Shown piece by piece: positions 40,645-51,254 of a stretch of 64,000 nucleotides of DNA. Each line of letters opens with the position of its first letter. Position 1 is the first letter of the stretch. This DNA comes from Candidatus Fredericiella danica (GTDB lineage: Bacteria; Chloroflexota; Anaerolineae; Caldilineales; Caldilineaceae), in NCBI GenBank assembly GCA_016713335.1, contig JADJPH010000039.1, forward strand, positions 9,107 to 73,106, in the 5' to 3' direction. The translations under genes and the position numbers were made by a program. Under the pieces are notes generated by a model. That model was not told where the DNA came from. It did not search any database and worked only from the letters and a program-made list of their open reading frames with translations.

Positions 40645-41347
40645 GTGACCCAACAGTCGAAGAGCAATAAAGCTGGCGGCGAGACGACGAATCCACCCGC
40701 GAAGCCGGCCGCTAAAGGGGTGCCGAACAAGAGCGCTGACAGTTTCAGCGAGTCTGAACTGGCTGCACTTGACGCCGAAATCAGTGCTCAACTCGATGCA
40801 GAAGCAACGAGCGATGCAGCGGTTCCGGAATGGTTTGTGATCCATAGCTATTCCGGCATGGAGCACAAAGTCAAGAAGAATATTGAACACCGTGCTGAGT
40901 CCATGGGGATGACGGACCGCATCTTGGAAGTGGTCGTGCCGACCGAGACCGAGATCGAGATTCGCAACGGTGTCCGGCGCGAGGTTGAGCGGCGCGTATT
41001 CCCCGGCTATATCCTGGTCAATATGATCATGGATGAAGATAGCTGGTATGTGGTGCGCAATAGCACCGGGCGTGACCGGCTTTGTCGGCATGGGCAACAA
41101 GCCCACGCCGCTGCAGCAGGCGGAAGTCGACAAGATCATGCGCCGCATCGAGTCGGATGAGCCGCGGATCAAGGTCAGCTTCCAGCGTGGCGAGCATGTG
41201 CGCATCATGACCGGGCCTTTTGCCGATTTTACCGGGATCGTCGACGAAATTTTCCCGGACAAGGGCAAGGCCAGAGTATTGGTGAGCTTCTTCAATCGTG
41301 AAACACCGGTTGAAGTGGACTTTATTCAGTTGGTGCGAGACGCCTAG
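40645..41347 (+). CDS. nusG: Transcription termination/antitermination factor NusG (frame broken once)
   Basis: Binds RNA polymerase and couples it to Rho or ribosomes. GTG start with GAGGAG upstream. The N-terminal 65 residues are an acidic, low-complexity extension; then WFVIHSYSGMEHKVKKNIEHRAESMG, RKVERRVFPGY-type REVERRVFPGYILVNMIMDEDSWYVVRNS. Near 41065 the frame shifts by one base and resumes PGVTGFVGMGNKPTPL through the KOW domain GEHVRIMTGPFADFTGIVDEIFPDKGKARVLVSFFNRETPVEVDFIQL. Essential, so the break is probably a sequence error. Confidence 0.94.
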
Positions 41348-41485
41348 CCGCAATCGGGCCGGTCTGTGGTCCAATGTAACAGCTAAAACGTCTTGTATCT
41401 GCAATTCATTTTTGCTGGTGCTGGGAGCTGAGACCCGATTGCCAGTCGGGTAGTAAGCGTTCACCAGTTCCAGAAGGAGTCAATC

Positions 41486-41911
41486 ATGGCAAAGAAACTA
41501 AAGGCAATCGTTAAATTGCAGTTGCCCGCTGGCAAAGCAACGCCGGCGCCACCCGTCGGCACCGCATTGGGTCCGCAGGGTGTCAACATCATGGGCTTTG
41601 TGAAGGAATACAATGCCCGTACTGCCGGTCAGGTTGGACAAGTGATCCCCGTTGAGATCACGATCTTCTCCGACGGCTCCTTCACCTTCATCATGAAGAC
41701 GTCGCCGGCAGGCGATCTGATCAAGAAGGCCGCCGGCATCCCACGCGGTAGCGCGGAGCCAAACAAGAGCAAGGTTGGCAAGTTGACCAAGGCTCAGGTG
41801 CGCGAGATCGCGCAGATGAAGCTCAAGGACCTGGAAGGCGTCAGCCTCGAGAGTGCAATGCGCATGGTCGAGGGTACGGCGCGCAGCATGGGTGTGACGA
41901 TCGTCGAGTAA
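41486..41911 (+). CDS. rplK: 50S ribosomal protein L11
   Basis: 141 residues, normal length. [37 protein letters not shown] and [47 protein letters not shown] match the family closely. It binds 23S rRNA at the GTPase-associated centre. AAGGAG precedes the ATG; rplA follows 49 bases later. Confidence 0.98.
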   Translation: MAKKLKAIVKLQLPAGKATPAPPVGTALGPQGVNIMGFVKEYNARTAGQVGQVIPVEITIFSDGSFTFIMKTSPAGDLIKKAAGIPRGSAEPNKSKVGKLTKAQVREIAQMKLKDLEGVSLESAMRMVEGTARSMGVTIVE

Positions 41912-41960
41912 AATCGTGTGGGAGGGCTTCATCGCCCGCCAGAACCACCGGAGTATAAAA

Positions 41961-42689
41961 ATGGCAAAACACAGCAAACGATTCCTGGCCGATCTGGCCA
42001 AAGTTGACCGCAACAAGTACTATCAGCCGGATGAGGCGCTCGATCTCGTCAAAAGCGCAGCCAGCGCCAAATTCGACGAGACAGTCGAAGTCCACTTGCG
42101 CATGGGTGTTGATCCGCGTTATTCAGACCAGCAGGTTCGCGGCGTCGTCACCCTGCCCAATGGCACTGGCCGCACCGTGCGCATCCTGGTTTTTGCAGGT
42201 CCTGATGGCCAGGTCTTTGCGCGCGAAGCCGGCGCCGACTTTGTCGGTGGCGACGAGCTCGCCGACCAGATCATGAAGGGTTGGACGGATTTTGACGTTG
42301 TCCTGGCCACCCCGGATATGATGCGCGTGGTCGGTAAACTCGGTAAGGTCCTCGGTCCACGCGGTCTGATGCCGAGCCCGAAGACTGGTACCATCGTGCC
42401 ACCTGAAGATTTGCCGCGCGTGATCCGTGAATCACGGCTGGGGCGTGTCGAATTCCGTGTCGACAAGACCTCGAATATCCATGTCCCCATCGGCAAAGCG
42501 AGTTTCAGTAAAGAAACGCTCATGCAGAACCTTGCTGCGTTGATGGAAGCGCTGATGGCGGCCAAGCCGGCCTCGGTAAAGGGCATCTATGTTCATCGCG
42601 TCACCCTGGCCAGCACGATGGGTCCCGGCGTCAAGACCGAAGTGGCGGCGACCACCGCGTTGAAGCAGGACAGCGTCGCCGCGGCCTGA
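41961..42689 (+). CDS. rplA: 50S ribosomal protein L1
   Basis: 242 residues from ATG 41961 (MAKHSKRFLADLAKVDRNKYYQPDEALDLVK). Diagnostic segments: FDETVEVHLRMGVDPRYSDQQVRGVVTLPNGTGRTVRI, MRVVGKLGKVLGPRGLMPSPKTGTI and RVDKTSNIHVPIGKASF. It binds the L1 stalk and usually represses its own operon. The open frame extends upstream but CCGGAG lies just before 41961. Confidence 0.98.
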   Translation: MAKHSKRFLADLAKVDRNKYYQPDEALDLVKSAASAKFDETVEVHLRMGVDPRYSDQQVRGVVTLPNGTGRTVRILVFAGPDGQVFAREAGADFVGGDELADQIMKGWTDFDVVLATPDMMRVVGKLGKVLGPRGLMPSPKTGTIVPPEDLPRVIRESRLGRVEFRVDKTSNIHVPIGKASFSKETLMQNLAALMEALMAAKPASVKGIYVHRVTLASTMGPGVKTEVAATTALKQDSVAAA

Positions 42690-42774
42690 GATTCAGAAAG
42701 ATGAGCGAGGCGCGCCGCCCGGTTTCGCGCAGCGCGTCTCGCCTCAACTTGTAGTTGTCTGGCGACGGTCAGGT

Positions 42775-42803
42775 TTGTGGCGGCTTCGGATCTGCGCTAT
42801 ACT
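42775..42803 (+). promoter_or_regulatory. Putative promoter of rplJ-rplL
   Basis: TTGTGG (42775-42780), 17-base spacer, TATACT (42798-42803), located between rplA and the L10 leader. Confidence 0.5.
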
Positions 42804-42829
42804 GACCGTCTGAATCGAATAGACACGCT

Positions 42830-43030
42830 TCTCTTTTCGATGCTGAAGACAGTAGGTGCAAGTGTAAATGCCGGATCTTGAATTCACAGATGCGGCAGCC
42901 TGCCGAGGCCGAGCGAGTAGTAAACATCCGGTGCGCATGCCTGTGCACTGATTGATTTGCTCCTTACGCCCTTCTGCATCACAGAAGGGCGTTTCTATTG
43001 GATTGAAACTATCTTCTAGGAAAGGAGGAA
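42830..43030 (+). promoter_or_regulatory. Ribosomal protein L10 leader
   Basis: The 350-base gap before rplJ matches the location and layout of the L10 leader, where L10-(L12)4 binds its own mRNA: a G/C-rich structured part with GATGCGGCAGCCTGCCGAG, then an attenuator-like hairpin at 42966-42999. Assigned from position and the hairpin; the L10 binding bulge was not verified. Confidence 0.6.
42966..42999 (+). terminator. Attenuator hairpin before rplJ
   Basis: ACGCCCTTCTG-CATCA-CAGAAGGGCGT, eleven perfect pairs, followed by TTTCTATT. Fits a leader attenuator of the rplJL operon. Confidence 0.75.
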
Positions 43031-43037
43031 ATGTAGC

Positions 43038-43568
43038 TTGGCTATTAATCGAGAAAAGAAAAAAGAGCTTGTTGCGCAATACAAGGAGTTGATTGCGAAC
43101 TCGTCGGCCCTGGTCTTCACCAATTACAAGGGTACGAAGGTGAGTCAACTGCGTTCGTTGCGCGTCAAATTGAATGACACGAACACCCAGTATGTGGTCG
43201 TGAAAAACACGCTCCTGGGCATTGCGCTCAAAGAATCCAATCGAGTTGTGCCGGAAAATCTCTTGACAGGCACCAATGGCGTCGCCTTCCTTGGCGAAGA
43301 CATTGGCAAGAGCATGACCGCGCTGAATGACTGGATCAAGAGCGCAAAGGTGCTGGAAGTTACGGGTGCATTGCTCGAAACTTCAGTCATCGAAGGAAAG
43401 GGAGCCGCGGCTCTGGCCGACCTGCCGACCAAAGAGCAAGTGCGCGCACAACTGCTGGGCGTCATCAGCGGTCCGGCTCGCAGCCTGGTGCAGATTATCA
43501 ATGCCCCTGGTGCAAGTCTTGCGCGTGTCATCAATGCCCATGCCGACGCCCAAAAAGAGGCGGCCTGA
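43038..43568 (+). CDS. rplJ: 50S ribosomal protein L10
   Basis: 176 residues from a TTG start: AGGAGG lies 9 bases upstream, and the nearby ATG is followed at once by a stop. Features: AINREKKKELVAQYKELIANSSALVFTNYKG, VKNTLLGIALKESN, LTGTNGVAFLGED and the C-terminal helix that binds L7/L12 dimers. Confidence 0.97.
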   Translation: MAINREKKKELVAQYKELIANSSALVFTNYKGTKVSQLRSLRVKLNDTNTQYVVVKNTLLGIALKESNRVVPENLLTGTNGVAFLGEDIGKSMTALNDWIKSAKVLEVTGALLETSVIEGKGAAALADLPTKEQVRAQLLGVISGPARSLVQIINAPGASLARVINAHADAQKEAA

Positions 43569-43629
43569 GTTTCGTTATTTTGTTTCACGCAGAGTGTAAA
43601 ACCCTGTTTTTCTTGAGAGGAAAATACCC

Positions 43630-44013
<384 letters not shown>

Positions 44014-44034
44014 CTTCTGGCTTGTTGCGTCTTT

Positions 44035-44083
44035 AGCGCCGGCGGTGGTGTCCAGTTGGGCACACCCGCCGGCGCTTTCTTTT
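44035..44083 (+). terminator. Terminator after rplL
   Basis: AGCGCCGGCGGTG pairs with CACCCGCCGGCGCT (one bulge), followed by TTTCTTTT. Strong intrinsic terminator. Confidence 0.9.
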
Positions 44084-44113
44084 CCGCCCTAACGTGCTAT
44101 AATGCCGCCCCGT

Positions 44114-45187
44114 ATGGGCTCCCAACTGAATGATGCTCAACTCGATTGGCCGGTGGCCGGCCATCATTGGGCAGTGCAACTACTGCAACGAACTCTGGCG
44201 CCGGCAAGTGATGTTTGCGGTCGTCAGGGACCCAGCCACGCATATCTCTTTCTCGGCATTGCCCAGGTGGGCAAGACGACTTTGGCGCGCGCCTTTGCGC
44301 AAGCTTTGCTGTGTACCCAGCCGGGAGAGCGGCCCTGTGGCGTTTGCCGTGCTTGCCGGCTGTTTCAGCATGGCAATCATCCTGACTTTCGGATACTACA
44401 GCCGTTGGATAAAGAGGGCGCTGTTGATCGCGCAAACGGTGAACTGCGCGCCGAGCAGGCCGCGACGATCATTCATGATGTCGTACTAAAGCCCGTTGAA
44501 GGGCAGTGGCGCATCTTTCTTGTCCAGGATGTGCATACGGCAAACCCAAGTTTTCTCAACAAGATTCTCAAAACGCTGGAAGAACCACCGCCGCAAGCGA
44601 TCCTGGTGCTAACCGCCCTGGATCGTGCCAGTGTGTTGCCGACGATTGTCAGCCGGTGCCAGACGCTGGAGCTGCGACCGGTTGATACGGCCACGATCCA
44701 ACATGCGTTGCAGGCGCAATGGCGGGCGTCTGCCGACCAGGCCGCGGTGCTTGCCCACCTGGCAAATGGGCGATTGGGGTGGGCGGTTGATCAGCTCAGG
44801 TTTCCTGAGCGCGGCCAGGAAAGACTTCAGACGCTGGAGACCCTTTGGCGCTTGATGGCAGCGGATCGAATTGAGCGGCTTGCCTTCGCCGAAAGCACGG
44901 CTGCAAGTAGAAACAGCCGCCACCTCTTCAGCATGCTTGAAACCTGGTCGCTTTGGTGGCGGGATGTGTTGCTGGTCCAGGCCGGCTGCGCAGATGCCTG
45001 CGCCAACATTGACCAGCGCGAACAATTGCAACGCGTTGCCGGTCTGCTTGACCGCGAACTTGTACGTTCCTATTTGCTTACCTTGCGCCGCATTGAGGGC
45101 TATTTGCATCACACCGTGAACACCCGCCTGGCCCTGGACGTGCTGATGCTGAAACTGCCGCGGTTTACCGAGGGGCCAGTGGTATGA
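44114..45187 (+). CDS. holB: DNA polymerase III delta' subunit
   Basis: Clamp-loader ATPase-like subunit. About 357 residues: AYLFLGIAQVGKTTLARAFAQALLC (P-loop), zinc module C-GVCRACRLF-C type (CGVCRACRLFQHGNHPDFRIL), IFLVQDVHTANPSFLNKILKTLEEPPPQAILVLTA and the sensor segment TIVSRCQTLEL. A TATAAT at 44098-44103 overlaps the ATG at 44102, so I prefer ATG 44114, which would make the mRNA almost leaderless. It is followed by ricT as in Firmicutes. Confidence 0.9.
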   Translation: MGSQLNDAQLDWPVAGHHWAVQLLQRTLAPASDVCGRQGPSHAYLFLGIAQVGKTTLARAFAQALLCTQPGERPCGVCRACRLFQHGNHPDFRILQPLDKEGAVDRANGELRAEQAATIIHDVVLKPVEGQWRIFLVQDVHTANPSFLNKILKTLEEPPPQAILVLTALDRASVLPTIVSRCQTLELRPVDTATIQHALQAQWRASADQAAVLAHLANGRLGWAVDQLRFPERGQERLQTLETLWRLMAADRIERLAFAESTAASRNSRHLFSMLETWSLWWRDVLLVQAGCADACANIDQREQLQRVAGLLDRELVRSYLLTLRRIEGYLHHTVNTRLALDVLMLKLPRFTEGPVV

Positions 45188-45288
45188 TACTGTGGTCTGG
45201 ATCAGAGCGTATTCCTTTGGAAGTGTGTGGTCGTGATCGGCGTCAGGCCGTACTGAGGCTGGAGTCGCCGTTTGTAAAGGAGTAGGTA

Positions 45289-46344
45289 ATGCCGGCAGTT
45301 GTCGGAGTACAGTTCAAGCCAGTCACCAAGGTCTATCATTTCTCGCCAGCGAATCTGCTGGACCTGGTTACGAATGACTTTGTCATTGTGGATACAGCGC
45401 GCGGGCCTGAAGTAGCCCAAATCGTGCAACCGCCGCACCTGATCGATGATTCGCAAGTCGTCGGCGAGATGAAGAGTGTCATGCGCCGCGCCTCACCATG
45501 GGATCTGGTGCAGCGTGACTTGTGGCAACACAAGGAACAAGAGGCGCTGGCCGTCTGCCGCGCCAAAGCAAAAGAGCACACCCTGAATATCAAAATGGTG
45601 CGCTGCGAATACAGCTTTGATGGGGGCCGACTGCTGATCTATTTTGCATCGGAGGATCGGGTTGATTTTCGATCGTTGGTGCGTGAATTGGCGCGAGTCT
45701 TTCACACCCGGATCGAGATGCGCCAGATCGGCGTCAGAGATGAGGCCAAACTGCTCGACGGCGTCGGCAAATGTGGCCGGCAACTCTGTTGCACCAGTTG
45801 GCTGCGCGAGTTTACGCCGGTGAGCATCCGTATGGCGAAGAACCAGCAACTGCCGCTCAACCCGGATGAGATCAGCGGGGTGTGTGGCCGGTTGTTGTGT
45901 TGTCTCTCGTATGAGGACGATCTCTACCGAGAACAAAACAAGAAGATGCCCAAGTTGGGCGCCGAAGTCGTCACGCCGCATGGTGCAGGCCGCGTGCGTC
46001 ACGTGCACCCCCTCAAAGAATCCGTGACGGTGATGCTCGAAAACCATGCATTGGTTGAAGTCAGCGTTGCCGAATTGGTCAGCAGCAAGAGCGCATCCGG
46101 TCACGGCTGCAGCACATGTGGGGGTTGCACGGTGAAGCGCCGTGCGAGTGCAGAAGAGGACAACGAACGCACCCGCGCGGATGCCGAACGGCGCAAGCAA
46201 GCTCGCCCCACGCGCGACGAGCCGGCTCATAGTGAAAGCCGTGGCGATAGTGGTCAGAGCAGCTCGCCGGCCGCTGGTGATAACCAACAGCGGAAGCGAC
46301 GCCGGCGGCGAAATCGTAATGACAAGAGCACGCCCCGCGAATAG
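45289..46344 (+). CDS. ricT: PSP1-domain protein RicT/YaaT
   Basis: A 351-residue member of the YaaT family, which in Bacillus joins RicA and RicF in an Fe-S complex that aids RNase Y-dependent RNA processing and sporulation entry. The PSP1 core includes FVIVDTARGPEVAQIV, YSFDGGRLLIYFASEDRVDFRSLVRELA, RTRIEMRQIGVRDEAKLLDGVGKCGRQLCCTSWL and SGVCGRLLCCLSYE with conserved Cys. A basic, disordered tail of about 65 residues follows (KRRRRRNRNDK). AAAGGAG precedes the ATG. rny is also present in this window (54 kb). Confidence 0.93.
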   Translation: MPAVVGVQFKPVTKVYHFSPANLLDLVTNDFVIVDTARGPEVAQIVQPPHLIDDSQVVGEMKSVMRRASPWDLVQRDLWQHKEQEALAVCRAKAKEHTLNIKMVRCEYSFDGGRLLIYFASEDRVDFRSLVRELARVFHTRIEMRQIGVRDEAKLLDGVGKCGRQLCCTSWLREFTPVSIRMAKNQQLPLNPDEISGVCGRLLCCLSYEDDLYREQNKKMPKLGAEVVTPHGAGRVRHVHPLKESVTVMLENHALVEVSVAELVSSKSASGHGCSTCGGCTVKRRASAEEDNERTRADAERRKQARPTRDEPAHSESRGDSGQSSSPAAGDNQQRKRRRRRNRNDKSTPRE

Positions 46345-46361
46345 CGGCGCGCACCGCAACA

Positions 46362-46399
46362 AAAAAGGGGATGGCACCCAACGGTGCCATCCCCTTTTT
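46362..46399. terminator. Bidirectional terminator between ricT and spoVS
   Basis: AAAAAGGGGATGGCACC-CAAC-GGTGCCATCCCCTTTTT, perfect stem with A and T runs on both sides, placed between convergent genes. Confidence 0.95.
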
Positions 46400-46424
46400 A
46401 TGTATAAGTGAATGATCAGCAGCG

Positions 46425-46745
46425 TTACGCAGCGTGGCGCTGGCCAGAGCCATTGGTTGGCAACGGGGACACCATCGTCGCCGGTCGTTTGAAGACGGAC
46501 ATGCGCAAGGCGGTGCGCTCATTCCCTTCAATTTCGACTTCGGTGAAACTGGGAATGATCGCCAGATCAATGTCATCCTGTTCCAGATAGCCCCGTGCGA
46601 TCGTCACGGCTTTGATGGCCTGATTGATCGCACTGGCGCCAATTGCCTGCACTTCCGCGTACCCCTGCTCCCGCATGACACCTGCGATTGCTCCTGCTAC
46701 TGCCGTTGAGCGCGATTGGGCAGAAACCCTGATGAGTTCGGCCAT
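46425..46745 (-). CDS. spoVS: Stage V sporulation protein S (SpoVS) family
   Basis: 106 residues. MAELIRVSAQSRSTAVAGAIAGVMREQGYAEVQAIGASAINQAIKAVTIARGYL and IDLAIIPSFTEVEIEGNERTALRMSV are near-consensus SpoVS (Alba-like small protein). GGAGG precedes the ATG at 46745; the longer frame upstream is not needed. SpoVS is found in Thermus, Deinococcus and Chloroflexota that do not make endospores; its role there is unknown. Confidence 0.95.
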   Translation of the reverse strand: MAELIRVSAQSRSTAVAGAIAGVMREQGYAEVQAIGASAINQAIKAVTIARGYLEQDDIDLAIIPSFTEVEIEGNERTALRMSVFKRPATMVSPLPTNGSGQRHAA

Positions 46746-46929
46746 GTAAGTTGCCTCCTTAGAGATCGATGAACGTCGATGTCGAGCATCTCCTGCGGCA
46801 GCCGAGGGCTTTGTCGCCAAGTTGTCTAGCGATCAGGACGTTTCAGGAGGCGAACGGGTTACGGTGAGTTTATAGATCTGCGCGATTCGGCAGATCTTTG
46901 ATGCAAATTGACGCTCCGATCAGTTCAGC

Positions 46930-47598
46930 TCAAGCGCAGCCGCGTAAGCGTTTGAGGTTTTCTTCCACCGAGGCGCGATTGTTATAGACCGCACTGCCCA
47001 CGACGATCATGTTGGCGCCGGCAGCTACGATATCCGCAATGTTGTGCGTATCAACGCCGCCGTCGACCTCCAGGTCGGCGAGCGGATTTAGATCGTCCAT
47101 CAGCTTGCGCATCCGGCGCAACTTGCTGGTGGTGGTCTCGATGAAGCGCTGCGAACCAAAGCCGGGGTTGACGCTCATGACAAGCACCTGGTCGACAAAG
47201 GGCAAGACCTCGCGCACCATCTCGATGGGAGTGGCGGGATTGAGCGATACCCCGGCTTTGCACCCCAATCCCGCGATCTGCTGGATCGTGCGATGCAGAT
47301 GTGGGCAGGCTTCCACATGGACGGTCAAGATGCTGGAGCCTGCAGCGACATAGTCCTGCAGATAGCGTTCCGGTCCTTCAATCATGAGATGGACATCGAG
47401 CGGCAGCTTGGTGGCTTTGCGCACGGCCTGAATGATCATGGGGCCAAATGACATATTGGGCACGAACATCCCATCCATAACATCAAGGTGGATCACGTCG
47501 GCGCCGCCAGTTTCTGCTGCTTGAATCTGGTCGGCCAGGTGGCCGAAATCCGCGGTAAGGATAGAGGGCGCCAGTTTCAGTTTGTGTTTGATCTGCAT
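46930..47598 (-). CDS. rpe: Ribulose-phosphate 3-epimerase
   Basis: Interconverts ribulose- and xylulose-5-phosphate. The 222-residue TIM barrel has [72 protein letters not shown] and [12 protein letters not shown], including the metal-binding His, Asp residues. Normal length, no close operon partner. Confidence 0.97.
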   Translation of the reverse strand: MQIKHKLKLAPSILTADFGHLADQIQAAETGGADVIHLDVMDGMFVPNMSFGPMIIQAVRKATKLPLDVHLMIEGPERYLQDYVAAGSSILTVHVEACPHLHRTIQQIAGLGCKAGVSLNPATPIEMVREVLPFVDQVLVMSVNPGFGSQRFIETTTSKLRRMRKLMDDLNPLADLEVDGGVDTHNIADIVAAGANMIVVGSAVYNNRASVEENLKRLRGCA

Positions 47599-47677
47599 GC
47601 GCGTACCAATCCTTGTTGGGTTGCAAACACAGCGCTTGCGGCGCTGGTCACGATGAATGCTAGCTTTTGTGACGGCT

Positions 47678-48442
47678 TTATCTGTTCAGAAATTCTAGCA
47701 TAAGTCGTGCAACTTGCCACGGCTGACGAAACAGTAAGGCATGCGTCTGTCCGGGGATCAAATGTAACTCAGAATTGGGGATTTCGTCGGCCATGCGCTG
47801 CGGAATGTAGGCAGGGAAGAACTCATCGCGCATGCCGTGGATGATCAACACGGGGAGTTGAAAGCGGCGCAGCGCACTCAACGGCAGATCGATGGCACTT
47901 TCGGGTGTCAACTGGCGAAAGCCTGGCAGGAGTTCCTGCTCGTAATAGCCGGGGTAGTGGTAAGGGTCGTGGAGCCTTGCGGTTGCTTCCAGCCAATTGC
48001 GTCCAGCCTGGAAGTGTTCCGGGGTGAGGCTCGCATAACTGTCGGTGGTGGCCGGGTTTGTGCTGTGCGTGGTGCTGACCAATGTCAGGGTTTGCGGCGC
48101 AAGCAGGCGGTTGTGCACGAGCAACTGTGCAATCATGCCCCCGCTGCTGCACCCGGCAAGATGACCGTCAGCGACGCTCAGGTGGTGCATCAATGCCGCG
48201 AGCTGTTTGGCGATAGCCGCGTGTTCGTACGCGGCCGGCGCGCCCTGTGACTGCCCGTGACCGGGCAGGTCGGGCAGGAGGATGCGGTAGTTTTCGCTTA
48301 GTGCGGGCAGGAGCGGTCCCCAGGCGGCGCGGCCGGTGCTCATGAAATTATGAAGCAGCGTGATGACGCCACGGGGCGGGGATGTTTGTGCGTCGATCAG
48401 TTCAAAACTGATCACACCGGTGTCGGTTGCGAATTCTGCCAT
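47678..48442 (-). CDS. Alpha/beta-fold hydrolase
   Basis: 254 residues from ATG 48442. [35 protein letters not shown] (oxyanion region) and the nucleophile elbow GCSSGG, where Ser replaces the common GxSxG core flank; acid in [10 protein letters not shown] and catalytic His in PGQTHALLF. Likely an esterase or C-C hydrolase; substrate unknown. It follows the OsmC gene on the same strand; the longer frame reading into osmC is not adopted. Confidence 0.88.
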   Translation of the reverse strand: MAEFATDTGVISFELIDAQTSPPRGVITLLHNFMSTGRAAWGPLLPALSENYRILLPDLPGHGQSQGAPAAYEHAAIAKQLAALMHHLSVADGHLAGCSSGGMIAQLLVHNRLLAPQTLTLVSTTHSTNPATTDSYASLTPEHFQAGRNWLEATARLHDPYHYPGYYEQELLPGFRQLTPESAIDLPLSALRRFQLPVLIIHGMRDEFFPAYIPQRMADEIPNSELHLIPGQTHALLFRQPWQVARLMLEFLNR

Positions 48443-48467
48443 GCGCTGGCTGCTCGTTTCGGACACG

Positions 48468-48989
48468 TCAGGATGACGGTGTGCGCATAACCGGCGTGGG
48501 AAGCCGCAACGTGTTGAGCACCGGGCACGTCTCGTCGACGGCCGCGTGCATGCGCTCGATGTCGGCAGGAGCGGCACTGGATGTGACGCGCGCCTGATAC
48601 TCGACGCTGGAGAGTTGTGGTAGGGCGGTATAGGGCAGACCCACCACGCCGGTCAAGTCCAGGGCGCCTTTCACTTCCACTTCGACGTGGTCGAGTGGCA
48701 GATTCAGCAGCACGGCCTGAATGAGGTAGGTGTGCACGAGGCAACTGGCAAGCGCGCCAAGCAGCATTTCAGGCGCGGAGGGTCCCAGTGCGTGGCCGGC
48801 CAGACCGGGCGCTGAATCCGTCAGAACCTGGATTTCGCCCATCTTCACCGGGCGTGCGCCGGTGCTGCCGGCGACCCAGGAGGTGGCCTTGATCTGCACC
48901 GTCGCCCGTTCCGGGGCCGCGGTGAAATCCTGTTGACGTTGGGCAATGACTATCTTTTTTTGTGTAAGGAAAGTGTCGATTTCGGACAT
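48468..48989 (-). CDS. OsmC/Ohr-family protein
   Basis: 173 residues. [43 protein letters not shown] contains the family cysteine in GALASC, and the second conserved Cys is in [11 protein letters not shown]. These residues reduce organic hydroperoxides in the family. Gene order OsmC then hydrolase suggests one transcript. Confidence 0.92.
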   Translation of the reverse strand: MSEIDTFLTQKKIVIAQRQQDFTAAPERATVQIKATSWVAGSTGARPVKMGEIQVLTDSAPGLAGHALGPSAPEMLLGALASCLVHTYLIQAVLLNLPLDHVEVEVKGALDLTGVVGLPYTALPQLSSVEYQARVTSSAAPADIERMHAAVDETCPVLNTLRLPTPVMRTPSS

Positions 48990-49062
48990 GATGTCTACCT
49001 TGTGGACAAAGTCGAGGTTAGGACGTCATTGATGTGAATGAAAGAAGGAACGCCTTGCTACA

Positions 49063-49434
49063 CTAATCTGCAACAAACGGCGGCGGACCATCGGGATTGC
49101 ATGCAGCGCAGGGGCAGCACTGCCGGAGAATATTGAACGCATAGATGCCGGCGCCGTGGCCATCCTGCCAGGTGAACCGGATGGCATAGTTGCCCACGAA
49201 TTCCGCCCCGGCAATTTCAAAGCTGGGGGGTGGGGTGGTCGAAAGTGCAAGCGGATCGGTGTTCAGGACAAGCTCGCGCCGCTCCTCGCGACAGGTCGCA
49301 CAGGGGCAATTGGCGCGCAACCAGCGCAGCGCGTAGTCGCTTGGGTGGCCATCCTGCCAGAGCACCCGCATGACGCCGGCGCTTCGATCAATCGTGATAT
49401 CTTTGGGATGAGTTTCAGCAGCCATGCCCGTCAT
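49063..49434 (-). CDS. DUF971 (gamma-butyrobetaine hydroxylase N-like) protein
   Basis: 123 residues. [42 protein letters not shown] and [28 protein letters not shown] match DUF971, a Zn- or Fe-S-related small domain often fused to hydroxylases or Fe-S carrier proteins. The two CxCxxC motifs (CPCATC and CPCAAC) are notable. ATG may instead be four codons later (MAAETHPKD). Lies next to the acetyltransferase on the same strand. Confidence 0.9.
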   Translation of the reverse strand: MTGMAAETHPKDITIDRSAGVMRVLWQDGHPSDYALRWLRANCPCATCREERRELVLNTDPLALSTTPPPSFEIAGAEFVGNYAIRFTWQDGHGAGIYAFNILRQCCPCAACNPDGPPPFVAD

Positions 49435-49435
49435 T

Positions 49436-50569
49436 CTACCACGGCGCCCATTCGTAGAGTATATAGCGCTGGCGTGGCTGGGCGCCTATGCCGCGCAGGA
49501 AGTTGGCAGCTGCGCCCTCTAGCGGCACGGGACCGCAGGTCAGCTCACGCCAGCCGGCTTTACGCGCATGATCCAGTGCGGCATTCCAGAGTTGCGTGGC
49601 GATACCCTGGTGCTGCCATGTCTCGGCGACGGCGCCCAGGAGGATGCGCCCGGCCGTTGGCGATCTGCGGACTGCCGGGTGCCAGCGCCACGGCAGCCGG
49701 CGCCCCCCGCCGGCGCTCCGCATCAGCGCGGAGAGATCCGGTTGCACCAGCACAAAGCCAACCACCTCATCGTCAACTTCGGCCTGCCAGCCGGTGACCG
49801 GATAGACTTGCAGCCAGCGAAGCAGGGTCGTTGCTTCCTCTGCATCTGGCTCGGGAAATAAATCCTCTGTGGACGCCAGACTGGCGGCAAGGAGTGGCAG
49901 CAGGTCAGTTGCCAGCCGAGCCGGATCCAATGGTGTGATGGTGGCTACAGGCGTCGAGCGGTTGGGCGATTCACCGGGCGTGTTCAACCAGAAGAGTGCG
50001 GTCTCTGCCCGCGGCTCCATCGTGGTCGCCAATAGGTCCGCAAGATAGGGCGGATTGTAGGGGGTGTGGAGTGGCGGCAAGAGGTTAAAGTAGTTCTGCA
50101 GCGCACCGGCTTGCCATGACGGCGTGGGACCGGTGGGACCGATCACCCGTTCACAGCCAAACTCCCCTGCGACCTCCATGACTTTGCCCAACAGTCTTTC
50201 GAGTGTCTCCTCGTCATTGGCGCATTTAAGAAGGGATAGATAGGCGGCGCCATCTTCGCGGCGGGGATCGATCTGGATGATGGCGGCGGCAACGACTTCT
50301 TCAAAATAGGCGCCGGTGATGGCAGAGCCGTAGTAGCCGGTCTGGCCACCGGTGCGCTGCGGCAGCGCCTCCATATAGATGGGTTGGGCGTAGAACCCGC
50401 CACCGGAATGCGCGCGTTGATCCTGAACAAGCGACACCAGCGAACGATAGTTTGGGGGCGTCCACCGTGGGTCGCCGCGATCAAAGCGCCACCAGGCATT
50501 GAGAAAACTTCGCCTTCCCCACCAATCCGTGGGCAGCAAGGTGGTGTAGTTGTAGTAGCGGGCAGTCAC
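49436..50569 (-). CDS. GNAT-family acetyltransferase
   Basis: 377 residues. The C-terminal GNAT domain shows [23 protein letters not shown] and acetyl-CoA loop region [42 protein letters not shown], followed by [23 protein letters not shown]. The N-terminal half has a second GNAT-like segment ([58 protein letters not shown]), so this may be a tandem GNAT enzyme. Target unknown. It is divergent from dnaA. Confidence 0.85.
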   Translation of the reverse strand: MTARYYNYTTLLPTDWWGRRSFLNAWWRFDRGDPRWTPPNYRSLVSLVQDQRAHSGGGFYAQPIYMEALPQRTGGQTGYYGSAITGAYFEEVVAAAIIQIDPRREDGAAYLSLLKCANDEETLERLLGKVMEVAGEFGCERVIGPTGPTPSWQAGALQNYFNLLPPLHTPYNPPYLADLLATTMEPRAETALFWLNTPGESPNRSTPVATITPLDPARLATDLLPLLAASLASTEDLFPEPDAEEATTLLRWLQVYPVTGWQAEVDDEVVGFVLVQPDLSALMRSAGGGRRLPWRWHPAVRRSPTAGRILLGAVAETWQHQGIATQLWNAALDHARKAGWRELTCGPVPLEGAAANFLRGIGAQPRQRYILYEWAPW

Positions 50570-51254
50570 GGTGTCGATCCGATGGGTGGTGGTTCGGGCA
50601 GGGCGTTGCGCCCGCCATACTTTTGCGAAATGTTAACAAGAGTACCAGAAATGCCGTTTTCGTGGCTGATCTGTGGATAACTCTGGGGAATAGTCAGCTT
50701 CCCTGTGCACAATTCGGCCGCTGCATGTGGGCAAGTATAACGGCATTTTAACAATCAATTGCAACGGAGCTTTTCACCTTAAAGTTGTTGTCCGATCTCC
50801 TGGCCCCTTCAAATGTATTTTGCGTCGGTCAAACCTTGTTGCGCTACATCTTGCGTAGTACATATGTTCGTTGTGCGCGAGTTGACGATAAAGACCCAAA
50901 TATTGACCGTTTTCTGACGGGAGCGACATTGTCAAAAGGCAGTCAATCTGATAGACTCCTTTTACATCAGTCAGCAGTGTACAGCCACATTGATGACAGC
51001 GCCAACCCAAATGCTGTATAGGCGTAGCCGACCGGCTTAAGCTGTTGAGGGAATGCAACCACTCTGCATTCTCGGCATGCCTGCCCTCGCGGCAGTGTAA
51101 ATAGACACAAAAATAAACAGGTTTCATTGGTTGGACAAGGGCGTAATGCGTAGGCGCATACGCTCTATTTGTCCCTGGGTATCGATCCATGCTCAGGAAC
51201 TGTATGGACGCGGCATCATTCTGGCGCTGACCATACTTGGAGAAGGAGCAGTTT
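50570..51254. other. Probable replication origin region upstream of dnaA
   Basis: 685 bases without a convincing gene. It contains a consensus DnaA box TGTGGATAA (50672-50680), a near-consensus TGTGCACAA in the same orientation (50704-50712), and an AT-rich stretch at about 50736-50790. An inverted repeat GAATGCA...TGCATTC lies at 51051-51071. The number of perfect boxes is low, so oriC here is a proposal based mostly on dnaA proximity. Confidence 0.5.

Noticed and set aside
50785..51021. A 78-residue plus-strand frame in the origin region.
   Set aside because: No ribosome site, no family resemblance, and it sits in the AT-rich intergenic stretch before dnaA.
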